A DNA stretch of 64,000 nt from Gordonia sp. X0973 (GTDB lineage: Bacteria; Actinomycetota; Actinomycetes; Mycobacteriales; Mycobacteriaceae): NCBI RefSeq assembly GCF_013348785.1, contig NZ_CP054691.1:3162001-3226000 (forward strand), read 5' to 3'. The notes beneath the pieces are model-generated. The model was not told where the DNA came from. It saw only the letters and a list, made by a program, of their open reading frames with translations, and did no database searches. Shown here one piece after another: positions 32,666-41,292 of the stretch (positions within the stretch are counted from its first letter, which is position 1; each line of letters opens with the position of its first letter). A program made the position numbers and the translations under genes.

Positions 32666-33751
32666 ATGACAATCGAACCGACGGTGGCCACCGACGAGGG
32701 CGCCACGCCCCGCCCACCCGTCAGCCACGCCCATGACCTCCGCGTCGTCGAGGTCGTCGCCGAGACCGCCGACGCCATGTCGATCGTGTTCGACGTGCCC
32801 GAGTCCGCGACCGCGGCGTTCCGCTATCTCCCCGGCCAATTCCTGACGATCGACATCCCCACCGACCGGGCCGGCGGTGCGGCGCGCAGTTACTCGCTGT
32901 CGAGTTCACCGCATTTCGAGACCGACCTCGTCATCACCGTGAAACGCACCGTCGGCGGCTACGCGTCGAATTGGCTGTGCGACAACATCCGCCCCGGTTC
33001 GACCCTGCGGGTGCTCACCCCGGCCGGTCGGTTCACCCCGCCCTCGCTCGATGACGACGTGCTGTTGATCGGCGCGGGCAGCGGGATCACGCCGTTGATG
33101 TCGATCGCGAAGTCGGTGCTGATCGGCGGCACCGGCACCGTCTACCTGCTGTATGCGAACCGCGACCGGGCGTCGACGATCTTCGGCCGGGAGCTGACCG
33201 CGATGGCCGCCGAATTCCCCACGCGGTTCGCGGTCGAGCACTGGTTCGCCGACGAGCGCGGACTCCCGACCGTCGACGGCCTCGCCGCGGCGGTCGCCCC
33301 CTTCGCCTCCTATGACGCCTTCCTATGCGGACCGGCACCCTTCATGGCGGCTGCGAGCAGCGCCCTGACCCGGGTCGACGTGCCGCCGTCGCATATCCAC
33401 GTCGAGAAGTATCGATCGCTCGACGGCAACCCCTTCGCCGGCGCGGTCATCGTCCCGACGGCCGACGGGGAGACGAGTGCGCACGCGACGGTCGCCATCG
33501 ACGGGCAACTCGTCGAACTGGAGTGGCCGCGGCAGACCAAGCTCCTCGACCTCCTGCTGGCGAACGGCTACGACGCCCCGTACTCCTGCCGCGAGGGCGA
33601 ATGCAGTTCCTGCGCGTGCACGGTGCGGCGCGGCGAGGTGCGGATGCTGCGGAACGAGACCCTCGTCGACGCGGATCTACGGGCGGGACTGACGCTGGCC
33701 TGCCAGGCGGTACCGATCTCCGATGAGGTCGACATCGCGTTTGACCAGTAA
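32666..33751 (+). CDS. KshB-like ferredoxin reductase (FAD, NAD(P)H, plant-type 2Fe-2S)
   Basis: 361 aa. The FAD domain has R-S-Y-S-L-S-S near residue 75 and the NAD(P) domain G-A-G-S-G-I-T-P near 135 and C-G-P-A-P-F-M near 220. A C-terminal plant-type 2Fe-2S domain has C-R-E-G-E-C-S-S-C-A-C near 307 and a distant fourth Cys in L-A-C-Q-A. The order FAD-NAD-FeS and much of the sequence match KshB, the reductase of 3-ketosteroid 9alpha-hydroxylase. No kshA is visible here, and the gene directly follows the AurF-like oxygenase, so it probably drives that enzyme instead. It could also serve KshA encoded elsewhere. Confidence 0.85.
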   Translation: MTIEPTVATDEGATPRPPVSHAHDLRVVEVVAETADAMSIVFDVPESATAAFRYLPGQFLTIDIPTDRAGGAARSYSLSSSPHFETDLVITVKRTVGGYASNWLCDNIRPGSTLRVLTPAGRFTPPSLDDDVLLIGAGSGITPLMSIAKSVLIGGTGTVYLLYANRDRASTIFGRELTAMAAEFPTRFAVEHWFADERGLPTVDGLAAAVAPFASYDAFLCGPAPFMAAASSALTRVDVPPSHIHVEKYRSLDGNPFAGAVIVPTADGETSAHATVAIDGQLVELEWPRQTKLLDLLLANGYDAPYSCREGECSSCACTVRRGEVRMLRNETLVDADLRAGLTLACQAVPISDEVDIAFDQ

Positions 33752-33753
33752 CT

Positions 33754-33769
33754 TCTAGAACACGTTCTG
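33754..33769. promoter_or_regulatory. KstR-like box 1 upstream of the Rv3521-like gene
   Basis: TCTAGAACACGTTCTG has the AACnnGTT core in a palindromic context and begins two bases after the reductase stop codon. Paired with box 2, 42 bases downstream, it may allow cooperative repression. Confidence 0.65.
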
Positions 33770-33811
33770 CCCGGTCGACATCTCGCTTCAGCACGTCCTT
33801 GCGCGGCAATA

Positions 33812-33827
33812 TTAGAACGTGTTCTAG
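33812..33827. promoter_or_regulatory. KstR box 2 upstream of the Rv3521-like gene
   Basis: TTAGAACGTGTTCTAG is a near-perfect palindrome and a full KstR match. It ends eight bases before the GTG start of the DUF35 gene, so the transcript leader must be very short or the repressor covers the start region. Confidence 0.82.
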
Positions 33828-33835
33828 TAGAGGTT

Positions 33836-34846
33836 GTGAGTACATCGCCGATCACCAGCCCCGTCGCGGAGGTGCCCGAACCCACCACGACGATCCTGTC
33901 CGCGCCGCTGTCCAACAGCTTCGACTACACCCGTTCGCTCGGGTCGGTGCTGTCGCCCTTCGCCCTCGCGCTGCGCGAGGGGCGCATCCTCGGCTCGAAG
34001 GGCAGCGACGGCCGCGTCAGCGTCCCGCCGGTCGAATTCGACCCGACGACCGGCGCCCCGACGACCGAACTCGTCGAGGTCGCGACCGTCGGCACCGTCA
34101 CCGCGTGGTCGTGGGAGCCCGATCCCCAACCCGCCCACCCGCTGGACAAGCCGTTCGCGTGGGCGCTGATCAAACTCGACGGCGCCGACACCGCCCTGAT
34201 GCACGTCATCGACGCCGACTCCCCGTCGCAGCTGTCCACCGGCGCCCGCGTCGCCGCCGTGTGGCGGCCCGCCCGCACCGGCGTCGTCACCGACATCGCC
34301 CACTTCACACTTGCCGACGCCGGGCACCCGGCAACGGCGAACACCGCCGACGTCGAGACCCCCGCCGACGGCAACGTCGTCATCACCACCCCGTACGCGG
34401 CGACCATCGAGCACGCGGCCACCGAAGAGGAGTCCTGGTACCTCGAGGGCCTCAAGAACGGCAAGCTGCTCGGCGGCCGGGTCGCCACCGGCGAGGTGTA
34501 CTTCCCGCCGCGGCAGGCCAGCCCGGCCGACGGCTCGCGCACCGCCGAGCGCGTCGAGGTCTCCGACCACGGCACCGTCACGACCTTCTGCATCGTCAAC
34601 GTCCCGTTCCTCGGCCAGCAGATCAAGCCGCCCTATGTCGCGGCCTACGTGCTGCTCGACGGTTCGGACATCCCGTTCCTGCACCTGATCCTGGACTGCC
34701 CCGCCGAAGACGTCCGCATGGGTATGCGCGTCAAGGCGGTGTGGCGGCCGCAGGAGGAATGGGGCCACACGCTGCGCAACATCAGCCACTTCGCGCCCAG
34801 CGGCGAGCCCGACGCCGACTTCGCGTCGTACCGAGACCACCTGTAG
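33836..34846 (+). CDS. Double DUF35/OB-fold protein, aldolase partner (Rv3521-like)
   Basis: 336 aa made of two related halves. Each has a helix, then G-R-I-L-G or G-K-L-L-G, a V-x-x-P-P loop, and E-V/E-R-V-E-V-x-x-x-G-T-V-T leading into an OB fold (starts near residues 40 and 210). DUF35 proteins normally carry a four-Cys zinc ribbon where these P-P loops lie; neither half has the cysteines. DUF35 partners such as the ChsH2 C-terminal domain bind thiolase-like aldolases (Ltp2). Here two thiolase-like genes, ltp4 and ltp3, follow at once, as in Rv3521-Rv3523. It probably scaffolds their side-chain aldol cleavage. Two KstR boxes precede it. Confidence 0.8.
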   Translation: MSTSPITSPVAEVPEPTTTILSAPLSNSFDYTRSLGSVLSPFALALREGRILGSKGSDGRVSVPPVEFDPTTGAPTTELVEVATVGTVTAWSWEPDPQPAHPLDKPFAWALIKLDGADTALMHVIDADSPSQLSTGARVAAVWRPARTGVVTDIAHFTLADAGHPATANTADVETPADGNVVITTPYAATIEHAATEEESWYLEGLKNGKLLGGRVATGEVYFPPRQASPADGSRTAERVEVSDHGTVTTFCIVNVPFLGQQIKPPYVAAYVLLDGSDIPFLHLILDCPAEDVRMGMRVKAVWRPQEEWGHTLRNISHFAPSGEPDADFASYRDHL

Positions 34847-34867
34847 GCGAGAAGGAGACCCACCCCC

Positions 34868-35907
34868 ATGAGCAGTCCTGACCTGCCTCGCATCGCGGTT
34901 GTCGGCTTCGCCCACAGCCGCAACGTCGCACACACCACCGGCACCACCAACGGCGTCGAGATGCTGATCCCCTGCTTCGACAAGCTCTACTCCGAACTCG
35001 GCATCACCCGCTCCGACATCGACTTCTGGTGCAGCGGATCATCGGATTACCTTGCCGGACGGGCATTCTCGTTCATCTCGGCCATCGACTCGATCGGCGC
35101 GGTGCCGCCGATCAACGAGTCGCACGTCGAGATGGACGGCGCCTGGGCCCTCTACGAGGGGTGGGTGAAGATTGCCACCGGCGAAGTCGACACCGCCCTG
35201 GCCTACGGCTTCGGCAAGGCGTCGGCGGGCAACAGCGATCTGACGCTGGCACTGCAAACCGACCCGTACACCGTCGCGCCGCTGTGGCCCAGCGCCTACG
35301 GTCTGGCCGGGCTGCAGGCCCGCGCCGGACTCGACGCCGGCACCTGGACCGAGGCCGACATGGCCGGCGTCGCGTCGCGGTTCACCGGCAAGCCCGTCGA
35401 CGAGCTGCTCGCCGCCGACTACGTCGCCGACCCGCTGCGCGCCCACGACATCGCGCCCTACGCCGACTCGGCCGCCGCGGTCATCCTCGCCACCGAGGAA
35501 CGGGCCCGCGAACTCGTCGAGAATCCGGCCTTCATCACCGGCTGGGACCACCGGATCGACTCCCCGAACTTCGGCGACCGCGATCTGACCGTCTCACCGT
35601 CGACGAAACTGGCCGGCGACACCGCTTTCGGCGACCGGCCGCGCGACGTCGACGTGGCCGAGATCCACGCGCCCTACACCCACCAGGAGCTGATCGTCCG
35701 CTCCGCGCTGGGCCTGCCGGATACGACGCGGATCAATCCCTCCGGCGGGGTGATGGGCGGCAACGCCCTGTTCTCCGCGGGGCTGCAGCGGATCGGCTAC
35801 GCGGCGCACTCGATCCTGACCGGCGACGCGCAGACCGCACTCGCCCACGCGACGAGCGGACCGCTGCTGCAACAGAACATGGTCGTCACGCTGGAAGGGA
35901 ATTCCTA

Positions 35908-35908
<1 letters not shown>
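34868..35908 (+). CDS. ltp4: Ltp4, thiolase-like sterol side-chain aldol-lyase subunit
   Basis: 346-aa thiolase-fold protein of the SCP-x/lipid-transfer group. Where true thiolases have the nucleophilic Cys, it reads N-E-S-H-V-E-M-D-G-A-W near residue 80, so Claisen chemistry is unlikely. The late motif N-P-S-G-G-V-M-G-G-N-A near 295 is kept. Ltp3 and Ltp4 in Rhodococcus have been linked to aldol cleavage of C24-branched side chains (phytosterols), while Ltp2 removes the last propionyl unit. It lies between the DUF35 gene and ltp3, whose ATG overlaps its stop (TAATG), so the two subunits are probably made in equal amounts. Confidence 0.85.
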
Positions 35909-37083
<1,175 letters not shown>

Positions 37084-37111
37084 CACCGCTGTCACAGGCT
37101 GACACCGCTGG

Positions 37112-37834
37112 TCACAGGTCGGGACCGACCTCGGTATCGATCGCGTTCCACCGCACCGCGGTGACCGAGGGGTCCATGCTCAGCTGGCTGATGGCCGACT
37201 CGAGTGCGCTGTCGTCGCGACCGTCGGCGGTCAGGGTCGCGCGCACCTCCACCCGGCCGTCGGTGGTGTTGCTCGAGCCCACCGACTGCACGTGGAAGAC
37301 CGTGCGGGTGAGTGCTTGGACCAGCATCACCCGGACGTGTGCCTCGTTCTCGTCGCGCGTGGCGGCGACGAACTCGTAGCGCGTCGGGGCCTCGTCGCCG
37401 GTGGTGGGCGCCTTGTCCACGACGTATCCCACCGAGCGCAGCGCGGTGTTCACGCAGATCACGACCACCGTGCCGATTGCCGCCGGAATGTACATGCCCG
37501 AACCGGCGAGTGCGCCGACGGCGGCCGAGCACCACAGCGTGGCCGCCGTGTTGAGTCCGCGCACGGTCAGCCCGTCGCGCAGGATGACGCCGCCGCCGAG
37601 GAAGCCGATCCCCGACACGATTTGCGCGGCGACGCGCGTCGGGTCGCCGCCGGCGAACCCGTAGGCGGAGAGCACGACGAACAGAGCCGAGCCCACCGAC
37701 ACGAGTGCGTTGGTGCGGAGCCCGGCCATCCGGGCCCGATACTGCCGCTCAAGTCCGATGAGTGTGCCGAAGCCGACGCCGGCCGCGATCCGCAGCACGA
37801 TGTCGAGGATGGTGATGTTGGTGTTGACGCTCAC
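37112..37834 (-). CDS. mgtC: MgtC/SapB-family membrane protein
   Basis: 240 aa from the GTG at 37834, with AGGGAGG upstream. The N-terminal half contains the MgtC core: G-F-G-T-L-I-G-L-E-R-Q near residue 20, A-G-L-R-T-N-A-L-V near 36, and G-I-G-F-L-G-G-G-V-I-L near 78, with four hydrophobic segments. The C-terminal 100 residues form a cytoplasmic ACT-like domain. MgtC proteins help growth at low magnesium and modulate the ATP synthase; many members are uncharacterised. A GC hairpin lies between it and the upstream decarboxylase-like operon, so it may have its own promoter. It converges on ltp3 with 28 bases between stops. Confidence 0.85.
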   Translation of the reverse strand: MSVNTNITILDIVLRIAAGVGFGTLIGLERQYRARMAGLRTNALVSVGSALFVVLSAYGFAGGDPTRVAAQIVSGIGFLGGGVILRDGLTVRGLNTAATLWCSAAVGALAGSGMYIPAAIGTVVVICVNTALRSVGYVVDKAPTTGDEAPTRYEFVAATRDENEAHVRVMLVQALTRTVFHVQSVGSSNTTDGRVEVRATLTADGRDDSALESAISQLSMDPSVTAVRWNAIDTEVGPDL

Positions 37835-37919
37835 GGCGCGCCTCCCTTGCCTGAGAAGCCCACGGGCCGCCGCACCGCGCACGGCACGGCGACACGTTGG
37901 GGATGAACTGAGCGCAGCG

Positions 37920-37944
37920 AAAAGCGCGCCGGTTATCGGCGCGA
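37920..37944 (-). terminator. Hairpin with T-run downstream of the CMD operon
   Basis: On the minus strand CGCGCCG and CGGCGCG form a 7-bp stem with a five-base loop followed by CTTTTCG. It lies between the decarboxylase-like gene and mgtC and would end the sigma-factor operon or attenuate transcription into mgtC. Confidence 0.5.
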
Positions 37945-37977
37945 CAGCAGATTCACCGCGATGAAAGCTGATGCGGC

Positions 37978-38037
37978 TCAGCGGGCTCCGGAGATGATGC
38001 GGAGACCGCCGAGCATCGGACTATCGCCGTTCGGCAT
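37978..38037 (-). CDS. Possible 19-aa micro-ORF at the end of the CMD gene
   Basis: An ATG at 38037 sits eight bases after a perfect AGGAGG and opens a 19-codon frame (M-P-N-G-D-S-P-M-L-G, then G-L-R-I-I-S-G-A-R) ending in TGA. It overlaps the last codons of the decarboxylase-like gene. The ribosome site is better than those of many real genes here, but the product is too short to judge. Confidence 0.3.
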   Translation of the reverse strand: MPNGDSPMLGGLRIISGAR

Positions 38038-38668
38038 GTGCATCACCTCCTGCAGGTCGATCCCCAGGATGGCACGGGCCAACCGGGTCGGCAACTCGAG
38101 ACGGCACCGTCGGAAGGGCTACGACGCGCGGCGCTCCGGCAACGCAGGCCTGGCCGTCGGACATCCCGGTGGCGCGGACGCCGAGCGCCTGGTTCAACCG
38201 GGCGCGCTGGTTCTCCCAGGCGACCTCGGCGGCCAGCTCGGCGACCTGCCCCTTGGTGAAGTGCGTCAACAGCTCGTCGCGGATCGCGGTCAATTCCTCG
38301 CCGACGGCCGGCGTCGCGGTCATCGCCTCGGCGAAGGAGAGCACCAGCTTCTCCAGCTCGGTGTACGCGTCGCTGTCGGCGTAGACCGGCAGGTCGCGCA
38401 ACTGCTGCTCGGTGATGCCCCCGTAGCGGGCCAGCGCCGAACCGATGTCGAGGCAGAACTCGCAACTGACCATCCCGGCCGACTTGAGCAGCGCCAGCTC
38501 CTTGTAGTGCGGATCGAGGCGGTTGGAGAACATCAGCGACATCTCGTACCAGGCCGTGGCGAGCAGGATCAGCGGCCGCCGGATCAGCCACGCGTAGAGA
38601 TCGACGCGATTCCGCTTCGACGACGAGAAGGCTCTCACGTAGCCCCAGAGCCGGTGGATTGCGCGCAT
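38021..38668 (-). CDS. Carboxymuconolactone decarboxylase/AhpD-like protein
   Basis: 215 aa from ATG 38668, with AGGAGG six bases upstream. The AhpD-type active site S-C-E-F-C-L-D-I-G is near residue 70, a redox C-x-x-C on a helix, preceded by L-D-P-H-Y-K-E-L-A-L-L-K-S-A and followed by A-R-Y-G-G-I-T-E-Q-Q. Such proteins act as small peroxidases or thiol reductants. The last 35 residues are Pro/Gly/Arg-rich and unlike the family. It is third in a minus-strand operon after an ECF sigma factor and a membrane protein, suggesting an oxidative or envelope stress response under that sigma factor. Confidence 0.8.
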   Translation of the reverse strand: MRAIHRLWGYVRAFSSSKRNRVDLYAWLIRRPLILLATAWYEMSLMFSNRLDPHYKELALLKSAGMVSCEFCLDIGSALARYGGITEQQLRDLPVYADSDAYTELEKLVLSFAEAMTATPAVGEELTAIRDELLTHFTKGQVAELAAEVAWENQRARLNQALGVRATGMSDGQACVAGAPRVVALPTVPSRVADPVGPCHPGDRPAGGDAHAERR

Positions 38669-38696
38669 GATGACCTCCTGGTTGCGCCGTTCGGCG

Positions 38697-39323
38697 TTAC
38701 TCCCCTGCTTCGGGCCGTCGACGCCGACTGTAACGCCACGCGACGACGAATGTGACCAGCAACACAATCGCGGCCAGCCCCTCCGCCGCGTGCAATCCGG
38801 CGCCCCACACCCACACGTTCACCTCGCGGAGCCCGTGGACGCCGAGCACGACGCCCAGCGGCACCCCGGCCGCGACGGCGAGCACCACCCATTGCCGGTC
38901 TAGTGACGCGACCAGTGCGACGAGTCCGACGGCGATCAGCGCGAATCCGCCCTCGGTCATCGAATGCGGCGAATACGGCTCGCCGATATTCGACGCGATC
39001 CAGCGGCCCGACGTCAGGTTGGTGATCCCCTGGAAGGCCAGTAGCGCACCGAGCACCGCGGCCGCGATCCGCGGCCACCGCCAGGCACGCGCCTGCTCCG
39101 CGCGGGCGCGTCGTCGCGCCGCGGCCGATGCCCGGCGACGGACCGGTGGCGCCGGCGTCAGTTTGGCGGCGACCCGTTCGGTCACCACGGTCGGCGGGGT
39201 CAGGGTGAAGGCATCGGTGAGCCAGGCCAGCGCCGGATCGGTGCGATCACCGGCCAGCGCGTCGTCGATGGCGACGTCCAGCGCATCGGCCGCCGCTTGC
39301 CCACCGTCGAAGGTCTCCGTCAC
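38697..39323 (-). CDS. Membrane protein paired with the ECF sigma factor, possible anti-sigma factor
   Basis: 208 aa. Residues 1-85 are cytoplasmic and hydrophilic, with an Arg/Ala-rich stretch (V-R-R-R-A-S-A-A-A-R-R-R-A-R) before the membrane. Hydrophobic segments follow at roughly 90-110, 125-150, 155-170 and 180-200. The GTG start overlaps the sigma-factor stop by GTGA, the usual arrangement of sigma/anti-sigma pairs. No zinc-binding H-x3-C-x2-C anti-sigma motif is visible, so regulation, if any, is by another mode. It may simply be a co-regulated membrane protein. Confidence 0.6.
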   Translation of the reverse strand: MTETFDGGQAAADALDVAIDDALAGDRTDPALAWLTDAFTLTPPTVVTERVAAKLTPAPPVRRRASAAARRRARAEQARAWRWPRIAAAVLGALLAFQGITNLTSGRWIASNIGEPYSPHSMTEGGFALIAVGLVALVASLDRQWVVLAVAAGVPLGVVLGVHGLREVNVWVWGAGLHAAEGLAAIVLLVTFVVAWRYSRRRRPEAGE

Positions 39324-39812
39324 TCACACCACCTCCTTCCGCAACTTGCCCACCGCCCGGTAGACGAGCATCCGGGCGGCCGGTGCCGAGATACCCAGGG
39401 CCGCACCGATTTCCGGCGACGAGAGGCGGGCCCCGAAGCGCAACGCCACCGCGTCGCGCTCCCGGGTGGTCAGCACGGCCAGGTGCGCGCGGACCTCGTC
39501 GTCGGCGAGTCGGCGCAACGTCGCGCTCTCCGGGTCGTCCTCGGTGGCCGGCCGGTCGTCGGCGACGGCCTCCACCGGGATCTCACGCCCGGATCGCCGC
39601 CACCAATCCGCGACGCCGTGCCGCGCGATGCCGGTGAGCCACGCCCCGACGGTTCCGTGTGCGGGGTCGTAGCGCTCCCACGATTTCATCGCCGCCACGA
39701 ACACCTCGCTGATCACGTCCTCCGCGTCGGCGTCGCAGGGCACGCGCACGCGCACGTACCGCCACAGGGGCGTCACGTGCTCGCGGTAAATGCCCTCGAA
39801 TCCACCGTCCAT
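39324..39812 (-). CDS. ECF-subfamily sigma factor
   Basis: 162 aa with both minimal domains. Sigma region 2 is L-W-R-Y-V-R-V-R-V-P-C-D-A-D-A-E-D-V-I-S-E-V-F near residues 16-38 with W-x-x-G-I-A-R-H-G-V-A-D near 57-70; region 4 is A-V-A-L-R-F-G-A-R-L-S-S-P-E-I-G-A-A-L-G-I-S near 122-143. It is first in a minus operon with a membrane protein and the AhpD-like gene. No clear autoregulatory promoter was identified upstream; the 124-base gap to the flavodoxin gene is mostly a large inverted repeat. Confidence 0.85.
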   Translation of the reverse strand: MDGGFEGIYREHVTPLWRYVRVRVPCDADAEDVISEVFVAAMKSWERYDPAHGTVGAWLTGIARHGVADWWRRSGREIPVEAVADDRPATEDDPESATLRRLADDEVRAHLAVLTTRERDAVALRFGARLSSPEIGAALGISAPAARMLVYRAVGKLRKEVV

Positions 39813-39857
39813 CCATCACCCCTTCGCGCGGAACGGCGAAACTGTAACGCGCGGAGT

Positions 39858-39932
39858 TCCCACAATCGTCCGAATCCTGGGGTGCCGAGGGCATATTGCC
39901 CTCGGCAGCCGCCAACTCGGACGATTGTGGGA
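39858..39932. repeat. Nested inverted repeat between flavodoxin and sigma genes
   Basis: Outer arms TCCCACAATCGTCCGA (39858-39873) and its exact complement (39917-39932) enclose an inner perfect hairpin TGCCGAGGGC-atatt-GCCCTCGGCA (39883-39907). The element starts five bases past the flavodoxin stop. It may terminate that gene, but the cruciform-like nesting suggests a small mobile or repeated element. Confidence 0.85.
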
Positions 39933-39936
39933 GTTC

Positions 39937-40386
39937 TCATTTGAGAGCAGCGGCAAATGACTCGGCTCGGTCCAGGTCGGCGTCGAGCGGATGGTCTTTC
40001 TTGGCCCCGCCGAACCAGCCGAAGGGTGGCGACGTGTCGTAACCCCGGCACAGGAACTCGCCCGCGACGGTGAGCCCGGCCGCTTCCAATCGCTTCTGCA
40101 GCGGTTTCGTCGTCAGCGGCGGGAATCCGCTGGTGCCGAAGACGAAGGCGCGACCGGACAGACCAAGCGGCGGAAGATCCTCGACAAAGCCGCGCAGGCG
40201 CTCGTGGAACCGCTGGTAGAAGATGCCGGACCCGAATCCGACCAGGTCGTAGTCGGCGAGGTCGGCGACGGTGACCTCTTCGGGTTCGACGATTCGAGCG
40301 TCGAGGATCCCGGCCATCGCGTCGGCGACCCTGCGGGTGTTCCCGTGCGAAACGGATACACAGATCAGCAGCGCATTGGTGCTCAC
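39937..40386 (-). CDS. Flavodoxin-like protein
   Basis: 149 aa. The FMN phosphate loop S-V-S-H-G-N-T-R-R-V-A-D-A-M is at residues 11-24, followed by D-Y-D-L-V-G-F-G-S-G-I-F-Y near 45 and F-V-F-G-T-S-G near 80, the second flavin loop. The family carries one or two electrons using FMN or acts as a small quinone/disulfide reductase; the short size and H at the loop resemble actinobacterial flavodoxin-family proteins of unknown partner. It lies nine bases downstream of the ECF41 sigma gene and is probably the last gene of that operon. Confidence 0.8.
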   Translation of the reverse strand: MSTNALLICVSVSHGNTRRVADAMAGILDARIVEPEEVTVADLADYDLVGFGSGIFYQRFHERLRGFVEDLPPLGLSGRAFVFGTSGFPPLTTKPLQKRLEAAGLTVAGEFLCRGYDTSPPFGWFGGAKKDHPLDADLDRAESFAAALK

Positions 40387-40395
40387 TTCACTCTC

Positions 40396-41292
40396 CTATC
40401 GGGCGATCGAGCGCGGGGCCTCGAGGCCGCCGAGCTTCTCCGGGTTGCGCATGGCGTAGATGTGCGCGATCTTGCCGTCGACGACATGGAACCAGAACGC
40501 ACCGCCAGGATCGTCGGTCATCGTCACCGCAAAGCCGGGCATGCCGTTGGCACGCAACGCGCGCGTGGCCATGTCCTTCTTCATGCCGATCCGTACGAAG
40601 CCCAGCAGTATTCGGGCGATCGCGTCGGCCCCCACGATCGGGCGCTTGGCCGCGCTCGCCTTGCCGTCGCTGTCCGCGGTGTACACCGCGTCGGGGGCGA
40701 GTAGCGCCAGCAAGCCATCCATGTCCCCGGTGACGGCGGCGATCTGGAATGCGTGGACCACCTCGTCGGCGCGGGCCGCAGCCGCCGCGTCATAGCGCGG
40801 CCGTCTGGCTTGGACATGCCCGCGCGCACGATGCGCGGTCTGACGGACGGCGTCGGCCGATTTCCCGACGATGGTGCCGATCTCGTCGTAGCCGAAGCCG
40901 AACACCTCGCGCAGCAGGAATACCGCTCGCTCCTGCGGCGCGAGCGTTTCCAGGACGACGAGCATCGCGGTCGACACTGACTCCGCCAACACCACGTCGT
41001 CGGCCGGGTCGTTCTCGTCGAGCAGGATCGGCTCCGGCAGCCACGGCCCGACGTATTCCTCGCGCCGACGAGAAGCCGCCCGCGCCGCGTTGAGCGCCTG
41101 CCTGGTGACCACCCGGGCGAGATAAGACCGCGGGTTGTCGACCGTGGCGAGATCGACGTCGGCCCAGCGGAGATAGCTCTCCTGCAGCACGTCGTCGGCA
41201 TCGGCGGCCGAGCCGAGGATTTCGTAGGCGATGGTGAACAGCAGTGGCCGATACTCGGCGAAAACTGTTGCGTGCCCGCCGGTCTCGTCCAT
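40396..41292 (-). CDS. ECF41/SigJ-type sigma factor with C-terminal SnoaL-like domain
   Basis: 298 aa from ATG 41292. Sigma region 2 (A-D-D-V-L-Q-E-S-Y-L-R-W near residue 33) and region 4 (E-V-F-G-F-G-Y-D-E-I-G-T-I-V-G-K-S near 126) are followed by an NTF2-fold extension of about 120 residues with D-S-D-G-K near 205 and a terminal R-N-P-E-K-L. These match the DGGGK and NPDKL motifs that define group ECF41, where the extension modulates activity in place of an anti-sigma factor. Its start overlaps the stop of the oxidoreductase gene by one base (TGATG). ECF41 factors usually control an adjacent oxidoreductase, which fits here. Confidence 0.9.
   Translation of the reverse strand: MDETGGHATVFAEYRPLLFTIAYEILGSAADADDVLQESYLRWADVDLATVDNPRSYLARVVTRQALNAARAASRRREEYVGPWLPEPILLDENDPADDVVLAESVSTAMLVVLETLAPQERAVFLLREVFGFGYDEIGTIVGKSADAVRQTAHRARGHVQARRPRYDAAAAARADEVVHAFQIAAVTGDMDGLLALLAPDAVYTADSDGKASAAKRPIVGADAIARILLGFVRIGMKKDMATRALRANGMPGFAVTMTDDPGGAFWFHVVDGKIAHIYAMRNPEKLGGLEAPRSIAR

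Noticed and set aside
32666..33751. Calling this gene kshB outright
   Set aside because: The protein matches KshB in layout, but there is no kshA here and it is joined to an AurF-like oxygenase, so only a KshB-like call is supported.
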